The notes under the pieces were generated by a model, which saw only the letters and a list, made by a program, of their open reading frames with translations, was not told where the DNA came from and searched no databases. DNA of 64,000 nt from Sphingomonas sp. YR710 (GTDB taxonomy: Bacteria > Pseudomonadota > Alphaproteobacteria > Sphingomonadales > Sphingomonadaceae), in the NCBI RefSeq assembly GCF_900101455.1, contig NZ_FMZJ01000001.1, forward strand, positions 372,001 through 436,000, in the 5' to 3' direction. How positions within the stretch are numbered: the first letter of the stretch is position 1; every line of letters begins with the position of its first letter. The position numbers and the translations under genes are program-made. Below, piece by piece: positions 45,833-54,387 of the stretch.

Positions 45833-48800
45833 TTATTCCGCCGGATGTGCCTGCGGGACAGGCCCATTCTTCCCGCCCACCACAAGCTTGCGCCCGAGCC
45901 AGCTGCCCAGCCGGCCCTCAAAGCCTATCGCGAGGCTGAAGCTGGCGGGAACGATCACGAGCGTCAGCAAGGTCGATAGCAGCAGCCCGCCGATCACGGT
46001 GATGCCCATGGGCGCGCGCCAGCTCCCGTCGCCGGTGAAGGACAATGCGACGGGCAGCATGCCCGCAACCATCGCGACGGTCGTCATGACGATCGGCTGG
46101 GCACGCTTATGGCCGGCATCGATGATCGCTTCGGTCTTGGGGACGCCCTTTTCCATTTCCTCCAGCGCGAAATCGACCAGCAGGATCGAGTTCTTGGCCA
46201 CGATCCCGAACAGCATCAGAAAGCCGATAAACACCGGCAACGACAACGCGTTGCCCGTCAGGTGCAGTGCGAGCGCTCCGCCGAGCGGCGCCAGCACCAG
46301 TGAGCCCATGTTGACCATCGGCGGCAGCACCCGCCGATACAACAGCACCAGCACCGCAAACACCAGCATGATACCGGCAAACACAGCGATCAGGAAATTC
46401 GATACCATCTGCGCCTGGAACTTCTCCTGGCCGAATTTCACGCGGTTGACGCCCGTCGGCATGTTGGCGACGGCCGGCAGCGCTTCGATCTGCTTTTGCG
46501 CCGTGACGACGCCCGGCGCCAGATCGGCGGTGATGGCAATACGGCGATTCTGATTCTGACGACGCAGTTCGGATGGTCCCGCACCGAAGCTGATGGCGGC
46601 GACGACCTTCAGCGGCACCGAACCGCCGCGCGTCGTCGGCACCGGCAGATTCTCGATCGTGCCGAGATTGCGCCGCGCGTCCTCGTCCAGCGAGACCCGG
46701 ATCGGGATCTGGCGATCCGAAAGTGAGAATTTGGCGACGTTCTGATCGATATCGCCCATCGTCGCGATGCGGATCGTCTGACTGAGGGCTGCCGTCGTCA
46801 CGCCCATATCGGCCGCCAGATCGAAGCGCGGGCTGATGGTGATTTCGGGGCGCGGTGTATCGCCTTCGATGCGCGGTGCGCGCAATTCCTTGAGCTTGCC
46901 CATCTGCTCCACGACCTTGAGCGCCTGTGCGTAAAGCTTCACCGGGTCGTCGCCGGCCATCATGAAGGTCACGTCGCGTCCCAAGCCGCCCGACTGCGAC
47001 TGGAACGTCACCCGGGCGTCTGGAATGGCGCCAAGCTGTGGTGCCAGCGCACGTTCGAATTCAGTGCTCGTGCGCTTGCGTACCGAGTTGAGGGTCAGAT
47101 AAATGTCGGCATTGCCAACCTTCACGTCGGCGAAGGCCGCGGCAACATCCGGCTGGGCCCGCAAGATACGCGATGCCTGCTCCGCAACATTCTCGGTCTG
47201 CTTGAGCGTCGCGCCCGGCGCCATCTGCACCTTCACCTGACTGTAATCGAGGTTCAGCGGCGGCTGGAAGGTCATCGGCAGGGTTGCAAACGACCCGATC
47301 GTAAGGACAAAAGCGACGACGGCGATCAGCACGGTCTTCCACCTGTGCCGCAGCGACCAGCGCAGCACCGTGAGATAATGATTGATCCATGCGGCGTCGC
47401 CATGCGGCTTGGCGCCCTCCGCCTTCAGGAAATAGGCAGCGATCATCGGCGTGATCAGTCGCGCCACGCCAAGGCTGAGCAGGACGGAAATCACCACGGT
47501 GATACCGAAGCTCTTGAAGAATTGCCCCGAAATGCCCGGCATCACGCCAACCGGCAGGAAGACCGCGACGATCGCCATCGTCGTCGCCAGCACGGCAAGG
47601 CCGATCTCGTCGGCGGCGTCGATCGATGCCTGATAGGCGGATTTACCCATCCGCATGTGACGGACGATATTTTCGATTTCGACGATCGCATCGTCCACGA
47701 GCACGCCGGCAACCAGGCTCAGCGCCAGCAGGCTGATGCCGTTCAGCGTGAACCCCATCAGATCCATGAAATAGAAAGCAGGGATCGCCGACAGCGGAAT
47801 AGCGAGCGCGGAGATTGCGGTCGCGCGCCAATCGCGCAGGAACAGGAATACGACGAGCACCGCAAGCACGGCGCCTTCGATCATCGCCTCGATCGCCGAA
47901 TGATATTGGGCCTTGGTATAATCGACGCTGGTGTAAAGCTGGGTGAATTTTACGTTGGGGAACTGCTTCTTGAGCTTCTCCAGCACCTTCATCGCTTCGT
48001 CATAGACGGTGACGTCTGATGCGCCTTTCGACTTCGCCATGGCGAAGCTCAGCACTTCGCGGCCGTTCATCCGCGAGATGCTGCGCTGCTCGGCATAGCT
48101 GTCGCGGACGGTGGCAATATCAGACAGACGCACCGTCTGGCCGTTGGGCAGCGCGATCAGCTTGTCACCCAGGGCAAAGGCATTTTTTGCGTTGCCGAGC
48201 ACACGGACAGATTGTTCGGAACCTGCGATTTCAGCGCGACCGCCGGAGGCGTTGACGTTGGTCTGCCGCAGTTGGGCGTTGACCTGGCTGGCGGTGATGC
48301 CATGTGCCTGCATCTTCGCCGGATCGAGGACAACCCGGATCTCGCGGCTTACACCGCCACCGCGGTTCACAGATGCCATGCCTTCGACGCCGAGCAGAGA
48401 CTTGGCGATCGTATTGTCGACGAACCAGCTCAACTGCTCGACCGTCATATCCACGGCCTCGACCGAGAAATAGGCGATCGGGCCGCCATCAATTTCAATC
48501 CTGGCGATCTGCGGCTCGAGAATGCCGTCGGGCAGCTGGCTGCGGATTTGCGACACGGCATCGCGCACGTCGTTGGTCGCTCGATCGATCGGGACGCCGA
48601 TCGCGAACTGGACGACGGTGCGCGAATTGCCTTCGCTCACATAAGAGGTGATCTCGTCGACGCCGTTGATGCTGCGAACGGCGGCTTCGATCCGCTGAGT
48701 CACCTGCATCTCGAGCTCGGGCGGGGCCGCGCCAGGTTGCGACACGGAAATGGAGACGGCCGGAAAGCTGATGTCCGGATTCTGGTTCACGTCCATCCGC

Positions 48801-48898
48801 AAGAAGCTGATGATGCCGGCGAGCGTCAGCGCGATGAACAGCACGATCGGTGCAACCGGATTGCGGATCGCCCAGGCAGAGATATTCTTGAAATTCAT
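45833..48898 (-). CDS. RND-family efflux permease
   Basis: 1021 residues, full AcrB-type RND pump: two sets of six helices and two large periplasmic loops. N-terminal ISAWAIRNPVAPIVLFIALTLAGI, the second-helix signature NGISLLALSLVAGVLVDDAIVEIENI (Asp proton relay), and the late IVAKNSILLVDFALEEMEKG. Substrate unknown; HAE-1 type by sequence style. Its adaptor is 9 nt upstream. No outer-membrane factor is adjacent, so a shared TolC-type channel is expected. Confidence 0.96.
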   Translation of the reverse strand: MNFKNISAWAIRNPVAPIVLFIALTLAGIISFLRMDVNQNPDISFPAVSISVSQPGAAPPELEMQVTQRIEAAVRSINGVDEITSYVSEGNSRTVVQFAIGVPIDRATNDVRDAVSQIRSQLPDGILEPQIARIEIDGGPIAYFSVEAVDMTVEQLSWFVDNTIAKSLLGVEGMASVNRGGGVSREIRVVLDPAKMQAHGITASQVNAQLRQTNVNASGGRAEIAGSEQSVRVLGNAKNAFALGDKLIALPNGQTVRLSDIATVRDSYAEQRSISRMNGREVLSFAMAKSKGASDVTVYDEAMKVLEKLKKQFPNVKFTQLYTSVDYTKAQYHSAIEAMIEGAVLAVLVVFLFLRDWRATAISALAIPLSAIPAFYFMDLMGFTLNGISLLALSLVAGVLVDDAIVEIENIVRHMRMGKSAYQASIDAADEIGLAVLATTMAIVAVFLPVGVMPGISGQFFKSFGITVVISVLLSLGVARLITPMIAAYFLKAEGAKPHGDAAWINHYLTVLRWSLRHRWKTVLIAVVAFVLTIGSFATLPMTFQPPLNLDYSQVKVQMAPGATLKQTENVAEQASRILRAQPDVAAAFADVKVGNADIYLTLNSVRKRTSTEFERALAPQLGAIPDARVTFQSQSGGLGRDVTFMMAGDDPVKLYAQALKVVEQMGKLKELRAPRIEGDTPRPEITISPRFDLAADMGVTTAALSQTIRIATMGDIDQNVAKFSLSDRQIPIRVSLDEDARRNLGTIENLPVPTTRGGSVPLKVVAAISFGAGPSELRRQNQNRRIAITADLAPGVVTAQKQIEALPAVANMPTGVNRVKFGQEKFQAQMVSNFLIAVFAGIMLVFAVLVLLYRRVLPPMVNMGSLVLAPLGGALALHLTGNALSLPVFIGFLMLFGIVAKNSILLVDFALEEMEKGVPKTEAIIDAGHKRAQPIVMTTVAMVAGMLPVALSFTGDGSWRAPMGITVIGGLLLSTLLTLVIVPASFSLAIGFEGRLGSWLGRKLVVGGKNGPVPQAHPAE

Positions 48899-48907
48899 GG
48901 TGCTGCC

Positions 48908-50077
48908 TTACCGGCCGACCTTCACGGTTGGCTTCACCTTATCGCCTGGATTGAGGAAGGCGCCGGCTGAATAGACGACCTTCTCGTCCCCGCTCAGGCC
49001 GCTTCGGATGGTGATGCCGGAATCGGATACATCGCCGACCTTTACCTCGCGACGGGCGACGATATTATCGGGCGTGACGATATAGACATAGTTGCCCTTG
49101 ATGTCGCTGAGCACGGCGCTCTCGGGCAATTGCGGTGCGGTCGTCCGACCGGCCGTGATCTGTGCGGAGGCGAACCCCCCGGGGCGTAAGGCAGGGTTGT
49201 AGGGAAGCTGGATGCGTGCTGTACCCTGCCGGGTTAGCGGATCGATCACCGGTGAGAGCTGCCACACCGTGCCGTTAAAGGATTGCGACGAACCAACCGG
49301 CGTGACCACCGCCGTCGATCCGACGTGCAGGCGCGCGACATCGCCCTCGGACATCAGCGCCTTGATTTCAAGCTCGCCGCCCTTGGCCACTCGGAACAGG
49401 GCGCCATTCGACGGGCCGACCACCTGGCCGGGCTCGACCGCGCGGGTCAGCACGAGCCCCGCCTCGGGCGAACGGATATCGAGCCGCCCCATACGCGCCT
49501 GCGCCTGGCCTAGCTGCGCCTGGGCGACTGCCACGCGTGCGATCGCGGCATCGCGGGTTGCCGCCTTGCGCTCGAGGTCGGCCTTGGAAATGAAGCCGCG
49601 GGCAACCAGAGCCTGGGCGCGCTCATAGTCCGATCGGGCAATATCGGCGTCGGCGCGCGCGACACGCACCGAAGCGGCAAGCGACCCTGCCTCCTGCGAC
49701 TGCACCGAACGCTCGATCGTGGCGAGCGTCTGCCCGGCTTTCACCCAATCGCCCGGTTCGACGAGGACGCGCTGTACCATGCCGCCTTCCCCCGCGACGC
49801 CGACCGGCATTTCGCGCTTCGCCGCGAGTGAGCCGGTCGCCGAAATAACCGATGCGACATCCGCCCGTCCGGGCACGATGATGGTGACGGTGGGGGCCGT
49901 ATCGGGTGTCGGTGCCGTTTTTTTGCGGCCGAACACCATCATCGCGATTACGACGATCAGCCCGATCGCCACGACGCCAGCAATGATCATCAGCCGCCGA
50001 CGGCGTACCGAACCGTCGTCAAGACCATAAGCGGCATAATCGGATGCATCCTGATGGATGCCGGATTCGACGTTCAT
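48908..50077 (-). CDS. RND efflux periplasmic adaptor (membrane fusion protein)
   Basis: 389 residues. A hydrophobic anchor at ~33-51 (LMIIAGVVAIGLIVVIAMMVF) follows a charged N-terminus. Lipoyl-like and hairpin parts: GSLAAKREMPVGVAGEGGMV, VLVEPGDWVKAGQTLATIERS, a long coiled helix pair, then SPEAGLVLTRAVEPGQVVGP. It bridges the permease to an outer-membrane channel. ATG 50077 is used; a GTG two codons upstream is possible. It precedes the permease by 9 nt. Confidence 0.95.
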   Translation of the reverse strand: MNVESGIHQDASDYAAYGLDDGSVRRRRLMIIAGVVAIGLIVVIAMMVFGRKKTAPTPDTAPTVTIIVPGRADVASVISATGSLAAKREMPVGVAGEGGMVQRVLVEPGDWVKAGQTLATIERSVQSQEAGSLAASVRVARADADIARSDYERAQALVARGFISKADLERKAATRDAAIARVAVAQAQLGQAQARMGRLDIRSPEAGLVLTRAVEPGQVVGPSNGALFRVAKGGELEIKALMSEGDVARLHVGSTAVVTPVGSSQSFNGTVWQLSPVIDPLTRQGTARIQLPYNPALRPGGFASAQITAGRTTAPQLPESAVLSDIKGNYVYIVTPDNIVARREVKVGDVSDSGITIRSGLSGDEKVVYSAGAFLNPGDKVKPTVKVGR

Positions 50078-50297
50078 CCCCACACACTTTCTCTTCGCGA
50101 GCTATCGCAGCCCCAGCATGGCGGCTGTATTATATTAATAAGGCACCTCGCTCAAGGCCGGGATTCACGTTCCCCTTTCCCGCACTTGAACGGACACTGC
50201 CGGCAGACGTTCAGCCCTTGTGCAGCCTTACCCAAGCATTCACTCTAGCATGTCCATCAAAAGCGGCAATCGACGACTGAACCAAATTGGATAAGAT

Positions 50298-51020
50298 ATG
50301 AACAAATTTCCTACAGTTTTTGGATCAATATTGCTAGCATCAGCGTCATTCGTGCCCGGAGGCGCCTTCGCACAGAATTCGGCGCCTGTCATCAACGGTA
50401 CACGGCTGGATATTGTCGCGACGGGCGAGGTTGAGGCGGTCCCCGATATTGCGCTGATCGGGGCGGGGGTCGTGACGCAGGCCCCGTCCGCCGGCGATGC
50501 AATGGCCGAAAATGCACGCAGGATGGCGGGTACGCTCGCCACGTTGCGAAAGGCCGGGATCGCGGACCGGGATATCCAGACAAGTGCGGTCAATCTCAGC
50601 CCGCAATATAAATATGCGGACAATCAGCCGCCGGTCATCACCGGCTATCAGGCGACGAGCCGGGTCAGCATACGCTTTCGCGAGGTGAGAAAGGCCGGTA
50701 CGATACTCGATGCGCTGGTGACCGCTGGGGCCAACCAGATCGACGGCCCCAGCCTGCAGATCGACCATCCCGAACCGCTGCTCGATCAGGCGCGCGAACG
50801 GGCAATGGCGCAGGCACGCATGCGCGCCGAGCTCTATGCGAAGGCCGGGGGCCTGCAGATTCGGCGGATCGTGGCGATCAGCGAGGGTAATGTCGAATCG
50901 CCGCCGCGGCCGATGCCGATGGTAGCCATGGCGCGGTTCAAGGAAGCTGCCGATACCGCCATTCAGCCGGGTGAACAGAAGCTCTCGGTCAGCGTGTCCG
51001 TCACATACGAACTGCAATAA
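50298..51020 (+). CDS. SIMPL-domain (DUF541) periplasmic protein
   Basis: 240 residues. Signal peptide at 1-25 (LLASASFVPGGAFA). DUF541/SIMPL body: LDIVATGEVEAVPDIALIGAG, AENARRMAGTLATLRKAGIADRDIQTSAVNLSPQY, and ARMRAELYAKAGGL. Members such as YggE form ring oligomers and are linked to oxidative stress tolerance. It is divergent from the RND adaptor with a 220-nt spacer. Confidence 0.93.
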   Translation: MNKFPTVFGSILLASASFVPGGAFAQNSAPVINGTRLDIVATGEVEAVPDIALIGAGVVTQAPSAGDAMAENARRMAGTLATLRKAGIADRDIQTSAVNLSPQYKYADNQPPVITGYQATSRVSIRFREVRKAGTILDALVTAGANQIDGPSLQIDHPEPLLDQARERAMAQARMRAELYAKAGGLQIRRIVAISEGNVESPPRPMPMVAMARFKEAADTAIQPGEQKLSVSVSVTYELQ

Positions 51021-51038
51021 GCGCGGACGCAACAAAAA

Positions 51039-51061
51039 GCCGCCGGCATCATGCCGGCGGC
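51039..51061. terminator. Strong hairpin between convergent genes
   Basis: GCCGCCGGCAT and ATGCCGGCGGC are exact inverted arms around a single C, preceded by AAAAA and followed by CAATAGTCTTTC. It can terminate the SIMPL gene and, on the other strand (TTTTT after the stem), the GlsB-type gene. Confidence 0.85.
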
Positions 51062-51087
51062 CAATAGTCTTTCATTTCGGAAAGGCG

Positions 51088-51333
51088 TTAACGCACCGCA
51101 CCGCGACGGACGAGATTGATGATCGCCAGCAGGATGACCGCGCCGAGGAAGGCGCTGAGCCAACCATACATGCCGCCGCCGATGGTTGGTCCGAAGAGGA
51201 CGCCGCCGATGAACGATCCGATGATGCCGACAACCACGTTCAGGATGATGCCCTGTTGGCCATCGGTCCGCATGACGATGCTGGCGAGCCAGCCGATGAT
51301 GCCGCCCACGATAAGAAAAATAATAAGATTCAT
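51088..51333 (-). CDS. GlsB/YeaQ/YmgE family stress membrane protein
   Basis: 81 residues, three hydrophobic segments: IIFLIVGGIIGWLASIVM, NVVVGIIGSFIGGVLFGP, WLSAFLGAVILLAIIN. The Gly-rich GGIIGW and GIIGSFIGG motifs define this transglycosylase-associated family. ATG 51333 has AGGAGG four nt upstream, which settles the start; the frame is open to 51444 but that part is not family-like. Confidence 0.93.
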   Translation of the reverse strand: MNLIIFLIVGGIIGWLASIVMRTDGQQGIILNVVVGIIGSFIGGVLFGPTIGGGMYGWLSAFLGAVILLAIINLVRRGAVR

Positions 51334-51393
51334 TGCACCCTCCTGTTCCATGAGGAACGGCCGCCGCCGGTAGCGAAAGCCATCAGGAGTAAA

Positions 51394-51418
51394 TACGTTC
51401 AAGCGCGGCCGTAGTTCC
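51394..51418 (-). promoter_or_regulatory. Possible EcfG-type promoter (one mismatch)
   Basis: Minus strand GGAAC (51418-51414), 16 nt, CGTA (51397-51394) in place of CGTT. Oriented to the GlsB-type stress protein, which makes the variant plausible. Confidence 0.45.
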
Positions 51419-51453
51419 TTTTGCCTCCGGTCCGCGCTTGGCAACGTTGCGAA

Positions 51454-51753
51454 TCAGTATTTCTGTTGTCGCTCGTAAAGCGATTTATAGTGTTGGATGC
51501 GCGTGACCCGCAGGCCGGGCATGCCCGATCGCTCGACCGCACGCTGCCATGATGCAAACTCCTCGACGGTGAGCGCATATCGCTCGCACACCTCATCGAT
51601 ACTCAGCAGGCCACCGCTGACCGCTGCTACGACTTCAGCCTTGCGTCGAACCACCCAGCGGGTCGTTCCGGGCGCGGGCAGGCTTTCCAGCGTCAGCGGT
51701 TCGCCGAGCGGGCCAATAACCTGGGCGGGACGGATTTTTTGATTCTCAATCAT
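51454..51753 (-). CDS. sciP: SciP-like cell-cycle regulator (DUF1153)
   Basis: 99 residues. Matches the Caulobacter SciP family: VIGPLGEPLTLESLPAPGTTRWVVRRKAEVVAAVSGG, then an HTH LLSIDEVCERYALTVEEFASWQRAV and GLRVTRIQHYK. SciP binds DNA and CtrA and blocks CtrA-dependent transcription in G1. ATG 51753 starts five codons into the open frame and fits the family length. A GANTC overlaps codons 3-4 (51741) and another is upstream (51818), so methylation could affect it. Confidence 0.92.
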   Translation of the reverse strand: MIENQKIRPAQVIGPLGEPLTLESLPAPGTTRWVVRRKAEVVAAVSGGLLSIDEVCERYALTVEEFASWQRAVERSGMPGLRVTRIQHYKSLYERQQKY

Positions 51754-51866
51754 ACGCAACCTCGACACGGTCCTGCGACCAAAGCTTGTTTCCCCGTCAC
51801 CATCCCTAGACAGGGGGGACTCAAGGAAGCTTGAAATGTCAGGGTAAACACGACCGTCATCTTCCT

Positions 51867-52142
51867 TTACAACAGCTTGTCGGCAAAATGCGCGGCGGCT
51901 TCCTTATGGAAGCTGCCGAGCATGACGGCCCGAGCATCCTGCCAGCCATCCTCGCAGCGCAGGACGGCGATGGCAGGCTCTGACGATCGCGCCCGGGGCG
52001 GCGCATTCGTCAGACTGTTAGCCAGTTGCGCCGTCGGCGTTTCGGCCTGGGCGGCGTCAAGCGCCGCACGCAGAACCTCAAAGTCCGGAGCGGCGAGGGG
52101 TTGGCATTTAAGGGCGTCAAATTCGTCGAATGAGATCTTCAC
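51867..52142 (-). CDS. Hypothetical protein, 91 residues
   Basis: No domain recognised. VKISFDEFDALKCQPLAAPDF at the start and FHKEAAAHFADKLL at the end; mainly helical with one Cys in each half. GTG 52142 has AGGGAGG five nt upstream, which decides the start over the longer frame to 52226. It sits between sciP and the divergent mnmA. Confidence 0.6.
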   Translation of the reverse strand: MKISFDEFDALKCQPLAAPDFEVLRAALDAAQAETPTAQLANSLTNAPPRARSSEPAIAVLRCEDGWQDARAVMLGSFHKEAAAHFADKLL

Positions 52143-52269
52143 GCCCGCCTCCCTGCACTGGTGTCTCCAGCTCATGAACGGGTGATTCAGCCAATTCTTT
52201 AGCGCCCGGGTGACGATTGTCGCCACGGCCGGAATGGCGAATGCCGCCGCTTGCTGCTAAAGGCGCCGA

Positions 52270-53400
52270 ATGGATGGTGATTTTCAGATTGTCGGCCGCG
52301 AAGGGGCTGCTTCGCTCAAAGGCGCGCGCATCGTCGTGGCGATGTCGGGCGGCGTCGACAGCTCGGTCGTCGCGGCGCTGGCCGCCAGGACGGGCGCCGA
52401 AACCATCGGCGTGACGCTGCAGCTCTACGATCATGGCGCGGCGGTCGGGCGTACCGGCAGCTGCTGTGCCGGCCAGGATATACGCGATGCGCGCGCCGTC
52501 GCCGATCGCATCGGCATCGCGCATTATGTCTTTGATTATGAAAGCCGCTTTCGCGATTCGGTGATTGCCGACTTTGCCGATGAATATGCGGCCGGGCGGA
52601 CCCCGATTCCGTGCGTGCGCTGCAATCAGGGCGTAAAATTTACCGATCTGTTCGGCATCGCCCGCGATCTCGGCGCGGATTGCCTGGCGACCGGCCATTA
52701 TGTCCGGCGGGCGATCGGTGCCGATGGCCAGGCGCAATTGCACCGTGCGGCCGATCCGGCGCGGGATCAGAGCTATTTCCTGTTCGCCACGACGCAGGAT
52801 CAGCTCGATTATCTGCGATTCCCGCTCGGTGGCATGCCGAAGCCTCGCGTGCGCGAGATCGCGGCGGAAATCGGTCTTGGTGTTGCCGCCAAGCCCGACA
52901 GCCAGGACATCTGCTTCGTGCCCGACGGCGATTATGCGAAGATCGTCCGAAAGCTGCGCCCCGAGGCGGCCGATCCCGGCGATATTGTCGACCTGCAGGG
53001 GCGCGTGCTCGGCCGGCACAAGGGGCTGATCCACTTCACCGTCGGGCAGCGCCGCGGGATCGAGATCGGCGGCAGCCCGGAGCCGCTCTACGTGGTGCGG
53101 CTCGATCCGCTAGCCAAGCGGCTGATAGTCGGGCCGCGGCGTGCGCTGGCGGTATCCGCGGCTGCGCTCGACGATATCAACTGGATCGGCGGCGATTATG
53201 TCGGCCCGGTGACTGCGAAGGTCCGCTCGCTCGCGAAGCCGGTGCCGGCGCGCTTCGATGGCCAGGCCGTGCATTTCGATCAGCCCGAATATGGCGTGTC
53301 GCCGGGGCAGGCCGCAGTACTCTATGCCGGTGAGCGGATATTGGGGGGGGGCTGGATCCGCGAGACGGTGTCGGCCGCGCTGGAGGATGTCGCGGCTTGA
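52270..53400 (+). CDS. mnmA: tRNA-specific 2-thiouridylase MnmA
   Basis: 376 residues. MnmA puts the 2-thio group on U34 of tRNA-Glu, -Gln and -Lys. PP-loop [18 protein letters not shown], the [20 protein letters not shown] segment, catalytic Cys in [23 protein letters not shown], and [12 protein letters not shown], all in family order. A short N-terminal extension before the PP-loop is common in this group. No other thiolation genes are adjacent. Confidence 0.97.
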   Translation: MDGDFQIVGREGAASLKGARIVVAMSGGVDSSVVAALAARTGAETIGVTLQLYDHGAAVGRTGSCCAGQDIRDARAVADRIGIAHYVFDYESRFRDSVIADFADEYAAGRTPIPCVRCNQGVKFTDLFGIARDLGADCLATGHYVRRAIGADGQAQLHRAADPARDQSYFLFATTQDQLDYLRFPLGGMPKPRVREIAAEIGLGVAAKPDSQDICFVPDGDYAKIVRKLRPEAADPGDIVDLQGRVLGRHKGLIHFTVGQRRGIEIGGSPEPLYVVRLDPLAKRLIVGPRRALAVSAAALDDINWIGGDYVGPVTAKVRSLAKPVPARFDGQAVHFDQPEYGVSPGQAAVLYAGERILGGGWIRETVSAALEDVAA

Positions 53401-53650
53401 GGCGCTTTTTTGCAATTCTTACTGAAGCATCATCCGGGGCTTCGCGCGGGGAGCATTTAACTTGTGTTGAAAAACCCAGTTGCGGCCGTTCCTGCCACTT
53501 TTGGGCAAAGCATGTTCATGCAGCCGTGGGGCCCCGCAGCCGAGTGGTATAGGCGTGTGGCACAAGCTGTGTGACTTGAGGGCAGATCCTCAGACAGGGA
53601 ATGCCGAAGCGTTCAGGATTTTCCGGAGGCTGCTATGGCCATGTTTACGA
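53401..53650. other. 250-nt spacer between convergent genes, no gene seen
   Basis: Holds a run TTTTTT after the mnmA stop (53408-53413), a GGGGCCCC palindrome at 53528-53535 and several small hairpins. A D-arm-like string GCCGAGTGGTATAGGC (53538-53554) is present but no cloverleaf follows. An undetected small RNA is possible but not shown. Confidence 0.4.
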
Positions 53651-54379
53651 TCAGCGGGGCGGGCGCGTCACTGCGATTTCGATTTCGGGAAAGGGTAGCG
53701 GCCTGGAGCCGGCATGCCGAAGCAATGTTTGCATTGTCGCGGCTTCCTCGCTCTGTTCCCGCACCATGAGGGCCGCGGCACGGGCGACGGTCGGCGTCTC
53801 GGCATGGCGGTCGGCAAAGCGGGCCATTGGTATGGCGCTGAGATGGTGCCGGAGCATCAGCTGCAGGAACAGGATATCGAGCGATTTTCCGCTGGCGGCG
53901 CGCAGCTGATTCAGTTCCGCCGATGACGCCATTCCCGGCATCCCGCCGGATGCCGAGCATAGCCGGGCATAGGCTTGTTCCGGGGTCCATGACTGTCCCG
54001 CTGAGGTGTCCATCCACGCCATCGACGATGTTTGCGGCAACAAGGGACGGCGCCACATCTTGAGCCAGCCGCGCATTTCACCGATTTCGAGCAACTGGTT
54101 GTGCGTGATCTGCGAGGCCAGGCCGGTAATTTGGGGTGATGCGCTTCCCGCAACGATGCCTGCCATCACGACGGCCTGGTCATGATGCTGGGCCATATGC
54201 TGCAGGAAGCCGACATCGACCGTTCCGCCGGCGACCTCGCGGACTGGAACGTGCTGATGCGCGCGCCACCACATCGCCCCGGCCGAAACGACCGCCAAGC
54301 CGAGCAAAATGCCCAGCGCTACGGAAAGGCTCAGTCGAGCGCGATCAACCGCGAGCGGGCGCATGAGCAGGCTGTTCAT
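53651..54379 (-). CDS. DUF305 protein, membrane-anchored
   Basis: 242 residues. N-terminal anchor (~20-40, SVALGILLGLAVVSAGAMWW). Two DUF305-type His-rich segments: FLQHMAQHHDQAVVMAGIV and FLQLMLRHHLSAIPMARFAD, ferritin-like four-helix elements often found with metal handling. ATG 54379 lies 8 nt after the stop of the beta-propeller gene, so the pair is an operon. A TTG at 54391 is the other option. Function unproven. Confidence 0.88.
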   Translation of the reverse strand: MNSLLMRPLAVDRARLSLSVALGILLGLAVVSAGAMWWRAHQHVPVREVAGGTVDVGFLQHMAQHHDQAVVMAGIVAGSASPQITGLASQITHNQLLEIGEMRGWLKMWRRPLLPQTSSMAWMDTSAGQSWTPEQAYARLCSASGGMPGMASSAELNQLRAASGKSLDILFLQLMLRHHLSAIPMARFADRHAETPTVARAAALMVREQSEEAATMQTLLRHAGSRPLPFPEIEIAVTRPPR

Positions 54380-54387
54380 CAGCCTGC

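Noticed and set aside
53538-53554. tRNA-like D-arm GCCGAGTGGTATAGGC
   Set aside because: No anticodon stem, T-arm (no GTTCGAA-like loop) or acceptor stem can be paired around it.
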